Source: Morganella sibonii (GTDB lineage: Bacteria > Pseudomonadota > Gammaproteobacteria > Enterobacterales > Enterobacteriaceae). From it: 64,000 nucleotides of DNA. How positions within the stretch are numbered: the stretch's first letter is position 1; the number at the start of each line of letters is the position of its first letter. The notes below the pieces were generated by a model. The model was not told the origin of the DNA. It worked only from the letters and a program-made list of their open reading frames with translations, and ran no database searches. This document shows, piece by piece, positions 51,806 to 61,207 of this stretch. The stretch is from the NCBI RefSeq assembly GCF_040560245.1, contig NZ_JAKMWP010000001.1. One strand, written 5' to 3'. Both the position numbers and the translations under genes were made by a program.

Positions 51806-53122
51806 ATGACGAATTATCAGGGGAAAGACATTGTGATTGTCGGGCTCGGTTTAACCGGGCTTTCCTGTGTGGACTTTTTTCTGTCACGCGGTGTTACGCC
51901 GAAGGTGATGGATACCCGCACCTCCCCGCCCGGCATCGATAAGCTGCCGGATAGCGTTCAGCGTCACTGCGGCGGGTTTGAAACGCAGTGGCTGCTGGAT
52001 GCAGACCTGATTATCGCAAGTCCCGGTGTGGCCGTCAGTACCCCGCAATTACAGGCAGCGGCAGAAGCCGGCGCAGAAATTATTGGTGATATCGAATTAT
52101 TTGCCCGCGAAGTGACTGTCCCGGTTGTGGCGATCACCGGTTCGAACGGCAAAAGCACCGTGACCTCCCTGGTGGGGGAAATGGGGCGCTGTGCCGGTCT
52201 GCGTACCGGTGTCGGCGGTAATATCGGTCTGCCTGCCCTGGAACTGCTGAAAGGCGATTACGAGCTCTGTGTGCTCGAGTTATCCAGTTTTCAGCTGGAA
52301 ACGACGTTCAGCCTGAAACCGGCGGCGGCAACTGTCCTGAATGTTACTGAAGATCATATGGATCGCTATCCGCAGGGGCTGGAACAGTACCGGGCGGCAA
52401 AACTGCGCGTTTATCACGACGCGGCGGTCTGCGTGTATAACGCGGAAGATGCGCTGACTCAGCCGGGTTGTGATTGTGACCGGTCTGAATATGTCAGCTT
52501 CGGCACCGAAACCGGGGATTACTGGCTCGATACCGATGAACAGTCACTCTGTTTCTGCGGCGAGAAAATTATCGGCTGCAATGAGATGATCCTGCACGGC
52601 CAGCATAACTATTGTAATGCGCTGGCGGCACTGGCACTGGCGGATGCAGTCAATATCCCGCGTGAGGGTGCGCTGAAAGCACTGCGCACATACAGCGGTC
52701 TGCCGCACCGTTTTCAGCTGGTGCATGAATCGGCAGGTGTCCGCTGGATTGATGATTCCAAAGCCACCAACGTCGGCAGTACCGAGGCGGCGCTGAACGG
52801 TTTACAGGTTGACGGCTGTCTGCATCTGCTGCTCGGCGGCGACGGTAAATCAGCTGATTTCTCACCGCTGCTGCCGTATCTGAGCGGTGAAAAAATCCGT
52901 CTTTACTGTTTCGGTCGTGACGGCGCACAGCTTGCACAACTGCGTCCGGATGTCTCTCTGCTGACAGACACCATGGAGCAGGCCATGCGGGCACTGGCAC
53001 CATCGCTGGCAGACGGGGATATGGTGCTGTTATCACCGGCCTGTGCAAGTCTGGATCAGTTCCGTAATTTTGAAGAGCGCGGGCGTGAATTTGCCCGTCT
53101 GGCACGGGAGTTAGCGGCATGA
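51806..53122 (+). CDS. murD: UDP-MurNAc-L-alanine:D-glutamate ligase MurD
   Basis: Adds D-glutamate to UDP-MurNAc-L-Ala with ATP. The 438 residues contain GSNGKSTV (from about 112), TEDHMDRY, HRFQLV and the WIDDSKATNVGSTEAAL region with the conserved lysine. Starts 2 bp after mraY; ATGA overlap with ftsW. Confidence 0.98.
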   Translation: MTNYQGKDIVIVGLGLTGLSCVDFFLSRGVTPKVMDTRTSPPGIDKLPDSVQRHCGGFETQWLLDADLIIASPGVAVSTPQLQAAAEAGAEIIGDIELFAREVTVPVVAITGSNGKSTVTSLVGEMGRCAGLRTGVGGNIGLPALELLKGDYELCVLELSSFQLETTFSLKPAAATVLNVTEDHMDRYPQGLEQYRAAKLRVYHDAAVCVYNAEDALTQPGCDCDRSEYVSFGTETGDYWLDTDEQSLCFCGEKIIGCNEMILHGQHNYCNALAALALADAVNIPREGALKALRTYSGLPHRFQLVHESAGVRWIDDSKATNVGSTEAALNGLQVDGCLHLLLGGDGKSADFSPLLPYLSGEKIRLYCFGRDGAQLAQLRPDVSLLTDTMEQAMRALAPSLADGDMVLLSPACASLDQFRNFEERGREFARLARELAA

Positions 53123-54312
53123 AATTCCCCGGATCACAGCGTTTTAAAAACTGGATGATCGGCGAGCGTAACGGCGAGTTCAGTACGGTTGTTATGTATG
53201 ACCGGACACTGCTGTGGTTTGCACTGGGACTGGCTGCGATTGGCTTTGTGATGGTGACCTCCGCCTCAATGCCTGTCGGGCAGCGTCTGGCGGAAGATCC
53301 GTTTTATTTTGCCAAACGTGACGGCGGCTTCTTAATTTTTTCTTTTATTATCGCTGCCGTGATTATGCGTTTCCCGCTGGAAATGTGGCAGCGTTACAGC
53401 ACATTGCTGCTGATTGGTACGATCGGCGGTCTGATTGTGGTTCTCGGCGTGGGCAGTTCCGTTAACGGGGCATCACGCTGGATAGCTATCGGGCCGATGC
53501 GTATTCAGCCTGCGGAAGTTTCAAAACTGGCACTGTTTGTCTATCTGGCAAGCTATCTGGTACGCAAAGTGGATGAAGTCAGAAATAACTTCTGGGGATT
53601 CTGCAAGCCGATGGGTGTGATGTTTGTGCTGGCGGTGCTGCTGCTGTTACAGCCGGATCTCGGCACGGTGGTCGTGCTGTTTGTCACCACACTGGCGCTG
53701 CTGTTCCTTGCGGGTGCCAAGATGTGGCAGTTTATCGCGATTATCGGCGGTGGTGTCGCAGCTGTGGTTCTGCTGATTATCGCCGAACCTTACCGTATGC
53801 GGCGTGTGACCTCGTTCCTTGATCCGTGGGAAGATCCGTTCGGCAGCGGTTATCAGTTAACACAGTCACTGATGGCATTCGGCCGCGGTGATTATTTCGG
53901 CCAGGGGCTGGGAAATTCTATTCAGAAAATGGAATATCTGCCGGAAGCCCATACCGACTTTATTTTTGCCATCCTCGGTGAGGAACTGGGGTATTTCGGT
54001 GTGATTCTGGTGCTGCTGATGGTCTTTTTTGTTGCGTTCCGTGCCATGGTTATCGGCCGCCGTGCATTGATGATAGATCAGCGCTTTGCCGGTTTCCTTG
54101 CCTGTGCCATCGGTATCTGGTTCAGTTTCCAGGCGCTGGTTAACGTCGGCGCGGCCTCCGGTATGCTGCCGACCAAAGGGCTGACACTGCCGCTGATCAG
54201 TTACGGCGGCTCCAGTTTAGTGATTATGACCGCAGCCATTGCCTTGCTGCTGCGGATTGATTTTGAAACACGCCTGGCCAAAGCCCAGGCATTCTCAAGG
54301 AGAGCGCGATGA
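53119..54312 (+). CDS. ftsW: Peptidoglycan glycosyltransferase FtsW
   Basis: SEDS-family septal glycosyltransferase working with FtsI. The 397 residues form about ten helices; typical features are ASRWIAIGPMRIQPAEVSKL, QPDLGT, LPEAHTDFIFAILGEELG and the end LPLISYGGSSL. ATGA overlaps on both sides. Confidence 0.97.
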   Translation: MKFPGSQRFKNWMIGERNGEFSTVVMYDRTLLWFALGLAAIGFVMVTSASMPVGQRLAEDPFYFAKRDGGFLIFSFIIAAVIMRFPLEMWQRYSTLLLIGTIGGLIVVLGVGSSVNGASRWIAIGPMRIQPAEVSKLALFVYLASYLVRKVDEVRNNFWGFCKPMGVMFVLAVLLLLQPDLGTVVVLFVTTLALLFLAGAKMWQFIAIIGGGVAAVVLLIIAEPYRMRRVTSFLDPWEDPFGSGYQLTQSLMAFGRGDYFGQGLGNSIQKMEYLPEAHTDFIFAILGEELGYFGVILVLLMVFFVAFRAMVIGRRALMIDQRFAGFLACAIGIWFSFQALVNVGAASGMLPTKGLTLPLISYGGSSLVIMTAAIALLLRIDFETRLAKAQAFSRRAR

Positions 54313-55382
54313 GTAATAAAGCCCCCCGTCTGATGGTGATGGCCGGTGGTAGTGGCGGACATGTATTTCCGGGGCTTGCGGTTGCGCACTATTTACAGAG
54401 TCAGGGCTGGGAAATCCGCTGGCTGGGTACCCGTGACCGGATGGAAGCTCAGCTTGTGCCGAAACACGGTATTGATATCGATTTTATTGAAATTACCGGT
54501 CTGCGCGGCAAAGGCGTGAAAGCCTTGATCACCGCGCCGTTCCGTATCGCGAAAGCGATAAAACAGGCGAAAAAAATTATGCGTGACTACCAGCCGGATG
54601 CCGTGCTCGGCATGGGCGGGTTTGTCTCCGGTCCCGGCGGTGTGGCGGCCTGGCGCTGCGGTATTCCGGTGATCCTGCATGAACAGAACGGTGTGGCCGG
54701 TCTGACAAACGGCTGGCTGTCGAAAATCGCCACCACTGTATTACAGGGATTCCCAGGCGCGTTCCCGCAGGCACCGGTGGTCGGTAACCCCGTGCGTGAA
54801 GATATCCTGAACCTGCCGTCACCGGCAGAACGTTTTGCCGGGCGCGAAGGGCCGGTCCGCATTCTGGTTATCGGCGGCAGCCAGGGCGCACGCGTCCTGA
54901 ACCAGACCCTGCCGGAAGTGGCCGGTATTATGGGGGATGCCGTCTGTATCCGCCATCAGGCCGGTAAAGGCAGTGCGGAAAGCACACAGGAACTGTATAA
55001 CGCACAGGGTGCGTCAGACAGCGTGACTGTCACAGAATTTATTGATGACATGGTTGAAGCTTATACCTGGGCGGATGTGGTTATCTGCCGCTCCGGGGCG
55101 CTGACCGTCAGTGAGATTGCGGTTGTCGGGCTGGGCGCGATTTTTGTGCCGTTTCAGCATAAAGATCGCCAGCAATACTGGAATGCACTGCCGCTGGAAC
55201 AGGCGGGAGCCGCTGTGATTACAGAGCAGCCATCATTTAATGCACAGGCGGTGGCAGAGCAGTTGCGCGAGTGGGACAGACCACGCCTGCTGACCATGGC
55301 GGAAAAAGCAAGAAGTGTCGCAATTACCGATGCCACCAAACGGGTGGCAGATGCAATTATTGCGGCAGCGAAAAAAAACTAA
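54309..55382 (+). CDS. murG: UDP-GlcNAc:lipid I N-acetylglucosaminyltransferase MurG
   Basis: Peripheral membrane enzyme that converts lipid I to lipid II. The 357 residues show the glycine-rich GGSGGHVFPG loop near the N-terminus, HEQNGVAGLTN, GGSQGARVLNQ, and the UDP-GlcNAc site ICRSGALTVSEI. It overlaps ftsW by 4 bp. Confidence 0.98.
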   Translation: MSNKAPRLMVMAGGSGGHVFPGLAVAHYLQSQGWEIRWLGTRDRMEAQLVPKHGIDIDFIEITGLRGKGVKALITAPFRIAKAIKQAKKIMRDYQPDAVLGMGGFVSGPGGVAAWRCGIPVILHEQNGVAGLTNGWLSKIATTVLQGFPGAFPQAPVVGNPVREDILNLPSPAERFAGREGPVRILVIGGSQGARVLNQTLPEVAGIMGDAVCIRHQAGKGSAESTQELYNAQGASDSVTVTEFIDDMVEAYTWADVVICRSGALTVSEIAVVGLGAIFVPFQHKDRQQYWNALPLEQAGAAVITEQPSFNAQAVAEQLREWDRPRLLTMAEKARSVAITDATKRVADAIIAAAKKN

Positions 55383-55407
55383 CGAATTGATATAGCGAAG
55401 AAATAAC

Positions 55408-56874
55408 GTGAATACACAGCAATTGGCGAAATTACGATCCTTCATTCCGGAAATGAAACGCGTCCGGCACATTCACTTTGTCGGTATCGGCGGTGCCGGT
55501 ATGGGCGGAATAGCGGAAGTGCTGGCGAACGAAGGTTATGAGATCAGCGGGTCTGATCTGGCGCCGAATGCGGTAACAAAACAGCTGACTAACCTGGGCG
55601 CGACGATTTATTTCAATCACCGCCCGGAAAATGTGGCAGACGCCAGTGTGGTGGTGGTATCCACCGCGATTTCAGCGGATAACCCGGAAATTATTGCGGC
55701 ACGTGAAGCCCGTATTCCGGTGATCCGCCGTGCGGAAATGCTCGCGGAGCTGATGCGCTTCCGTCACGGTGTGGCGATTGCCGGTACGCACGGCAAAACC
55801 ACCACGACGGCGATGATTTCCGGCATTTACGGCCGCGGTGGTCTGGACCCGACGTTCGTCAACGGCGGTCTGGTCAAAGCGGCCGGTGTGCATGCGCGCC
55901 TCGGTTCAAGCCGTTATCTGATTGCGGAAGCGGATGAAAGCGATGCCTCTTTCCTGCATTTACAGCCGATGGTGGCCGTGGTCACTAATATCGAGCCGGA
56001 TCACATGGATACCTATCACGGTGATTTTGAAACGCTGAAAGATACCTTTGTGAACTTCCTGCATAACCTGCCGTTCTACGGCCTTGCCGTGGTATGTATG
56101 GATGATGCGGTGATCCGCGAAATTGTACCGCGTATCGGCCGCTATGTGATTACCTATGGTTTTCATGAGGATGCGGATGTCCGTATCACTGATTTTGAAC
56201 AGCGCGGTTCACAGTGCTTCTTCACTGTTCACCGTGAAAGTCTGCCTGATATGAAGGTGGAGCTGAATGCACCGGGCCGTCACAACGTGCTGAATGCCAC
56301 CGCGGCAATTGCGGTCGCGACAGAAGAAGGCATTCCGGATGAGGATATTCTGGCGTCTCTGCGTGAATTCCAGGGCACCGGACGCCGTTTTGACTTCCTC
56401 GGCAATTTTCCGCTGGAGCATGTGAACGAGAAAGAAGGCAGCGTGATGCTGGTGGACGATTACGGCCATCACCCGACCGAAGTGGATGCGACGATTAAAG
56501 CGGCGAGAGCAGGCTGGCCGGACAAGCGGATTGTGATGGTCTTTCAGCCGCACCGCTACACCCGTACCCGTGATCTGTATGAGGATTTTGCCAACACGCT
56601 GGATCAGGTCGATATCCTGCTGATGCTGGATGTGTATGCCGCCGGTGAACCGGCAATTCCGGGGGCGGACAGCCGTTCCCTGTGCCGTACCATCCGTCAG
56701 CGCGGTAAGCTGGACCCGATCCTGGTCACCGAACCGGGCAAAATTTCTGCGGTGCTGGCACAGGTTCTTGAAGATAATGATTTAATACTGGTTCAAGGCG
56801 CCGGAAATATCGGTAAAATAGCGCGTACATTGGCTGACACAAAATTACGGCCGGTTTTGAGTGAGGATAATTAA
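55408..56874 (+). CDS. murC: UDP-MurNAc:L-alanine ligase MurC
   Basis: Adds the first amino acid, L-alanine, to UDP-MurNAc. The 488 residues begin with the Rossmann motif HFVGIGGAGMGGIAE; the ATP loop is GTHGKTTTTAM (from about 126), followed by EADESDASFLHL and DDYGHHPTEV. It starts 25 bp after murG. Confidence 0.98.
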   Translation: MNTQQLAKLRSFIPEMKRVRHIHFVGIGGAGMGGIAEVLANEGYEISGSDLAPNAVTKQLTNLGATIYFNHRPENVADASVVVVSTAISADNPEIIAAREARIPVIRRAEMLAELMRFRHGVAIAGTHGKTTTTAMISGIYGRGGLDPTFVNGGLVKAAGVHARLGSSRYLIAEADESDASFLHLQPMVAVVTNIEPDHMDTYHGDFETLKDTFVNFLHNLPFYGLAVVCMDDAVIREIVPRIGRYVITYGFHEDADVRITDFEQRGSQCFFTVHRESLPDMKVELNAPGRHNVLNATAAIAVATEEGIPDEDILASLREFQGTGRRFDFLGNFPLEHVNEKEGSVMLVDDYGHHPTEVDATIKAARAGWPDKRIVMVFQPHRYTRTRDLYEDFANTLDQVDILLMLDVYAAGEPAIPGADSRSLCRTIRQRGKLDPILVTEPGKISAVLAQVLEDNDLILVQGAGNIGKIARTLADTKLRPVLSEDN

Positions 56875-56876
56875 GA

Positions 56877-57794
56877 ATGACTGAAAAAGTCGCGGTACTG
56901 ATGGGCGGTACATCCGCAGAACGTGAAGTCTCTCTGGCTTCAGGTGCGGCGGTTCTTGCCGGTTTAAAAGAAGCCGGTATTAATGCATTTGCGGTGGATA
57001 CCAAAGAGTATCCGGTTATCCGCCTGAAGGAAGATGGTTTTACCAAAGTCTTTATCGCGCTGCACGGCCGCGGCGGGGAAGACGGCACACTTCAGGGGTG
57101 CCTGGAGCAGATGGGACTGCCGTACACCGGAAGTGGTGTGATGGCCTCCGCACTCTCTATGGATAAGCTGCGTACCAAACAGCTGTGGGCGGGCGCGGGT
57201 CTGCCGATTGCCCCGTACTTTGCCATCAATGCTGCCCGTTTCGCGCACATCAGTGATGAAGAGTTACAACAGGGTGTGGCACCGCTGGGTTATCCGGTGA
57301 TTGTCAAACCAAGCCTGGAAGGTTCCAGTGTCGGCATGTCCAAAGTGGATAATGCTCAGGCGCTGCGTCCGGCGCTGGAAGAAGCGTTTAAACACGACAA
57401 AGACGTGCTGGTGGAAAAATGGCTCAGCGGCCCTGAATTCACCGTGGGTTTCCTGGGTGAGCAGATGCTGCCGTCTATCCGCATTCAGCCTGCGGCGGTA
57501 TTCTACGACTACGAAGCCAAATATATTTCTGACGATACACAATATTTCTGTCCGGGCCTGGAAGGGGAACGTGAGACAGAAATCCGTGAGCTGGCAAAAG
57601 CCGCTTACAAAGCCGTGGGCTGTGAAGGCTGGGGCCGTGTGGATGTGATGCTCGACAGTGACGGGCAGTTCTGCCTGCTGGAAGTGAACACGTCTCCGGG
57701 TATGACCAATCACAGTCTGGTGCCGCAGGCAGCACGTCAGGCCGGTATGAGCTTCTCCGCCTTTGTTGCGGACGTTCTGGCACTGGCGGACTGA
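56877..57794 (+). CDS. ddlB: D-alanine:D-alanine ligase DdlB
   Basis: Makes D-Ala-D-Ala for MurF. The 305 residues include the GGTSAEREVSLASG start, HGRGGEDGTLQG, the ATP-grasp KPSLEGSSVGM and EVNTSPGMTNHSLVP. It lies 2 bp after murC and 1 bp before ftsQ. Confidence 0.98.
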   Translation: MTEKVAVLMGGTSAEREVSLASGAAVLAGLKEAGINAFAVDTKEYPVIRLKEDGFTKVFIALHGRGGEDGTLQGCLEQMGLPYTGSGVMASALSMDKLRTKQLWAGAGLPIAPYFAINAARFAHISDEELQQGVAPLGYPVIVKPSLEGSSVGMSKVDNAQALRPALEEAFKHDKDVLVEKWLSGPEFTVGFLGEQMLPSIRIQPAAVFYDYEAKYISDDTQYFCPGLEGERETEIRELAKAAYKAVGCEGWGRVDVMLDSDGQFCLLEVNTSPGMTNHSLVPQAARQAGMSFSAFVADVLALAD

Positions 57795-57795
57795 T

Positions 57796-58599
57796 ATGTC
57801 ACAGGCTGCACTGAATATGCGTGAACCGGAACCGGAACAGGATTATGACGGTTCACGTCCCAGTAACGGCACATACCTTGCCGGGCTGCTGTTTTTCCTG
57901 ATTGTGCTGGGAACGCTGGTCTGGGGTGGTCTGATGGTGCTGAACTGGATGAAAGATGCAGACCGCCTGCCGATGTCAAAACTGGTATTAACCGGTGAGC
58001 GCCATTACACGACAAACGATGATGTGCGCAAAGCGGTGTTATCCCTCGGGACGCCGGGCACGTTTATGACACTGGATGTCAACGACGTACAGCAGCAGCT
58101 GGAACGGATCCCGTGGTTACGTCAGGTCACTGTGCGCAAGCAGTGGCCGGACGAATTAAAAATTCATCTGGTCGAATATGTGCCGTATGCACGCTGGAAT
58201 GACGCACAGATGGTTGATGACGCAGGGCGGGTTTTCAGCCTGCCGGCGGAACTGACAGAAAAAGAATCTTTCCCGATGCTCTACGGGGCACAGGGCAGTG
58301 AACAGGATGTACTGAGCGGATATCGTGAGATGGCGCAGCAGCTCAGCGGGACAGGACTGAAAATCAAATCAGCCTCGATGTCACCGCGTCATGCCTGGCA
58401 GCTGGTGCTGGATAACGATGTCCGGGTTGAACTCGGGCGGCTGGATACCAAAGGCCGGTTACAGCGTTTTATCGGGCTGTATCCGACTCTGGCGCAGGAA
58501 CAGGACAAACGGGTTGATTATGTCGATCTCCGCTATGACAGCGGTGCAGCGGTCGGCTGGGCGCCATTGCAGATCGATCCTTTCGCAAACGGAAATTAA
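57796..58599 (+). CDS. ftsQ: Cell division protein FtsQ
   Basis: Bitopic divisome protein linking FtsBL to the ring. The 267 residues have a short cytoplasmic part, one helix (about 32-50, LAGLLFFLIVLGTLVWGGL), and a periplasmic POTRA domain (LTGERHYTTNDDVRKAV) followed by the beta domain (VRKQWPDELKIHLVEYVPYARWND). I chose the ATG at 57796 (MSQAALN), as in E. coli, 1 bp after the ddlB stop. Confidence 0.97.
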   Translation: MSQAALNMREPEPEQDYDGSRPSNGTYLAGLLFFLIVLGTLVWGGLMVLNWMKDADRLPMSKLVLTGERHYTTNDDVRKAVLSLGTPGTFMTLDVNDVQQQLERIPWLRQVTVRKQWPDELKIHLVEYVPYARWNDAQMVDDAGRVFSLPAELTEKESFPMLYGAQGSEQDVLSGYREMAQQLSGTGLKIKSASMSPRHAWQLVLDNDVRVELGRLDTKGRLQRFIGLYPTLAQEQDKRVDYVDLRYDSGAAVGWAPLQIDPFANGN

Positions 58600-58633
58600 G
58601 ACATAACAGGTAAAGAAGGCGGGCAGAATAACA

Positions 58634-59890
58634 ATGATCAAAGCAACGGATAGAAAATTAGTCGTCGGCCTGGAAATAGGCACCGCCAAAGTATCTGCGC
58701 TTGTTGGTGAAATTCTGCCGGACGGTGTGGTGAACATTATCGGTGCGGGTAATTGCCCGTCACGCGGAATGGACAAAGGCGGCGTCAATGATCTGGAGTC
58801 GGTGGTAAAATGCGTACAGCGTGCCATCGACCAGGCGGAACTGATGGCGGACTGTCAGATTTCATCAGTTTATCTGGCGTTATCCGGCAAACACATCAGC
58901 TGCCAGAATGAAATTGGTATGGTGCCGATTTCAGAAGAAGAAGTGACCCAGGAAGATGTGGAGAATGTGGTGCACACGGCGAAATCTGTCCGTGTCCGCG
59001 ACGAGCACCGTGTTCTGCATGTCATCCCGCAGGAATATGCCATCGATTACCAGGAAGGCATTAAAAACCCGGTGGGATTATCCGGTGTGCGGATGCAGGC
59101 AAAAGTGCATCTGATCACCTGTCATAACGACATGGCAAAAAATATTGTCAAAGCCGTTGAGCGCTGCGGACTGAAAGTGGATCAGCTGATTTTCGCCGGT
59201 CTGGCCTCAAGCTTTGCGGTACTGACGGAAGATGAGCGTGAACTGGGTGTCTGTGTGGTGGACATCGGCGGCGGTACTATGGATATGGCGATTTACACCG
59301 GCGGCGCGCTGCGTCACACCCGTGTTATCCCGTATGCCGGTAACGTGGTGACCGGCGATATCGCTTACGCATTCGGCACACCGCCGAATGATGCGGAGGC
59401 GATTAAAGTCCGTCACGGCTGTGCACTGGGAGCGCTGGTCAGCAAAGACGAAACGCTGGAAGTGCCGAGTGTCGGCGGGCGTCCGCCGCGCAGTTTACAG
59501 CGCCAGACATTAGCCGAAGTGATTGAGCCGCGTTATACCGAATTACTCAATCTGGTTAATGACGAAATTTTGAAAGTACAGGAACAATTACGTCAGCAGG
59601 GTGTCAAACACCATTTGGCCGCTGGTATCGTGCTGACGGGTGGTGCGGCTCAGATTAACGGACTGGTTGAGTGCGCACAGCGTGTTTTCCATACTCAGGT
59701 TCGTATCGGACAACCGCTTAACATAACCGGGTTAACGGATTATGCGCAGGAACCGTATTACTCTACAGCAGTAGGGTTACTGCATTACGGCAAAGAATCT
59801 CACCTGGTCGGCGATACCGAGACAGAAAAACGTGCCTCGGTGGGCAGTTGGTTTAAAAAATTAACTGGCTGGCTCAGAAAAGAATTTTAA
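58634..59890 (+). CDS. ftsA: Cell division protein FtsA
   Basis: Actin-like ATPase that anchors FtsZ to the membrane. The 418 residues start KLVVGLEIGTAKVSALVGE, include VVDIGGGTMDMAIY (phosphate loop) and VLTGGAAQINGL, and end in the amphipathic membrane helix WFKKLTGWLRKEF. It lies 34 bp after ftsQ. Confidence 0.98.
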   Translation: MIKATDRKLVVGLEIGTAKVSALVGEILPDGVVNIIGAGNCPSRGMDKGGVNDLESVVKCVQRAIDQAELMADCQISSVYLALSGKHISCQNEIGMVPISEEEVTQEDVENVVHTAKSVRVRDEHRVLHVIPQEYAIDYQEGIKNPVGLSGVRMQAKVHLITCHNDMAKNIVKAVERCGLKVDQLIFAGLASSFAVLTEDERELGVCVVDIGGGTMDMAIYTGGALRHTRVIPYAGNVVTGDIAYAFGTPPNDAEAIKVRHGCALGALVSKDETLEVPSVGGRPPRSLQRQTLAEVIEPRYTELLNLVNDEILKVQEQLRQQGVKHHLAAGIVLTGGAAQINGLVECAQRVFHTQVRIGQPLNITGLTDYAQEPYYSTAVGLLHYGKESHLVGDTETEKRASVGSWFKKLTGWLRKEF

Positions 59891-59951
59891 TTTGTATTAA
59901 GGCTGGCGATAATAGCGGCCATATAAGAAAGGCACAAAACGGAGAGAGATT

Positions 59952-61109
59952 ATGTTTGAACCGATGGAATTGACCAACGACGCGGTGATTAAAGTCATCG
60001 GCGTCGGCGGGGGCGGCGGTAACGCTGTTGAGCATATGGTCCGTGAACGCATCGAAGGCGTTGAGTTCTTCGCTGTGAATACGGACGCTCAGGCGCTTCG
60101 TAAAACCGCCGTCGGCCAGACTATTCAGATTGGTAACGGGATCACCAAAGGCCTGGGTGCGGGTGCAAACCCGGAAGTGGGCCGTAACGCGGCGGAAGAA
60201 GATCGCGAAGCTCTGCGCAATGCACTCGACGGTGCGGACATGGTCTTTATCGCAGCCGGTATGGGCGGCGGTACAGGGACCGGTGCGGCACCTGTTGTTG
60301 CTGAAGTTGCCAAAGAGCTGGGCATTCTGACCGTTGCTGTGGTGACCAAGCCGTTCAACTTTGAAGGCAAAAAACGCATGGCATTCGCCGAGCAGGGGAT
60401 TACTGAGTTATCCAAGCATGTTGACTCGCTGATCACTATTCCGAATGACAAACTGCTGAAAGTATTAGGCCGCGGGATTTCTCTGCTGGATGCCTTCGGT
60501 GCTGCTAACGATGTGTTACGCGGCGCAGTTCAGGGTATCGCAGAACTGATCACCCGTCCGGGTCTGATGAACGTTGACTTCGCGGACGTCCGTACCGTGA
60601 TGTCAGAAATGGGTTACGCAATGATGGGCTCCGGCGCGGCGCGCGGCGAAGACCGTGCGGAAGAAGCAGCCGAAATGGCGATCTCCAGCCCGCTGCTGGA
60701 AGATATCGACCTGTCCGGTGCGCGTGGTGTGCTGGTTAACATCACGGCGGGCTTTGACCTGCGTCTGGATGAGTTCGAAACCGTGGGTAACACTATCCGT
60801 GCGTTTGCATCGGATAATGCGACCGTGGTTATCGGTACTTCTTTAGACCCTGAAATGAACGATGAACTGCGTGTGACTGTGGTCGCGACCGGTATCGGCA
60901 TGGACAAACGTCCGGAAATCACGCTGGTAACCAATAAAGCGGTACAGACCAACAACATGGAACATCGTTATGCACAAATGCAAAACAGCATGACCAGCAT
61001 GGATGAGAGCAAATCAGTGGCACAGGTTGTCAACGATTCGTCAGCTCAGAGCAATAAAGAACCGGATTACTTAGATATCCCGGCTTTTTTACGCAAACAG
61101 GCTGACTAA
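59952..61109 (+). CDS. ftsZ: Cell division protein FtsZ
   Basis: Tubulin-like GTPase that forms the Z ring. The 385 residues carry GVGGGGGNAVEHM, the signature GGGTGTGAAP (about 106-115), NVDFADV, and the conserved tail KEPDYLDIPAFLRKQAD, which binds FtsA and ZipA. It lies 61 bp after ftsA and closes the dcw cluster proper. Confidence 0.99.
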   Translation: MFEPMELTNDAVIKVIGVGGGGGNAVEHMVRERIEGVEFFAVNTDAQALRKTAVGQTIQIGNGITKGLGAGANPEVGRNAAEEDREALRNALDGADMVFIAAGMGGGTGTGAAPVVAEVAKELGILTVAVVTKPFNFEGKKRMAFAEQGITELSKHVDSLITIPNDKLLKVLGRGISLLDAFGAANDVLRGAVQGIAELITRPGLMNVDFADVRTVMSEMGYAMMGSGAARGEDRAEEAAEMAISSPLLEDIDLSGARGVLVNITAGFDLRLDEFETVGNTIRAFASDNATVVIGTSLDPEMNDELRVTVVATGIGMDKRPEITLVTNKAVQTNNMEHRYAQMQNSMTSMDESKSVAQVVNDSSAQSNKEPDYLDIPAFLRKQAD

Positions 61110-61120
61110 ACCGAAAAGAT

Positions 61121-61180
61121 TTGCATCTCCGCTTTTTGTGCTAAACTATCTCCCTTGTCATTAGTTTATAATGACAGGGA
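61121..61180 (+). promoter_or_regulatory. lpxC promoter and 5' leader hairpin
   Basis: TTGCAT (61121-61126) and TAAACT (61142-61147) are 15 bp apart (16 if TTTGCA is used) and resemble the lpxC promoter. Directly after lies a strong hairpin: TGTCATTA (61156-61163) and TAATGACA (61169-61176), extended by TCCC/GGGA. No T run follows, so it is not a terminator; it would sit at the very 5' end of the lpxC message. Confidence 0.55.
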
Positions 61181-61207
61181 GACAGTTAATCAAACGAGAC
61201 AGAAACG

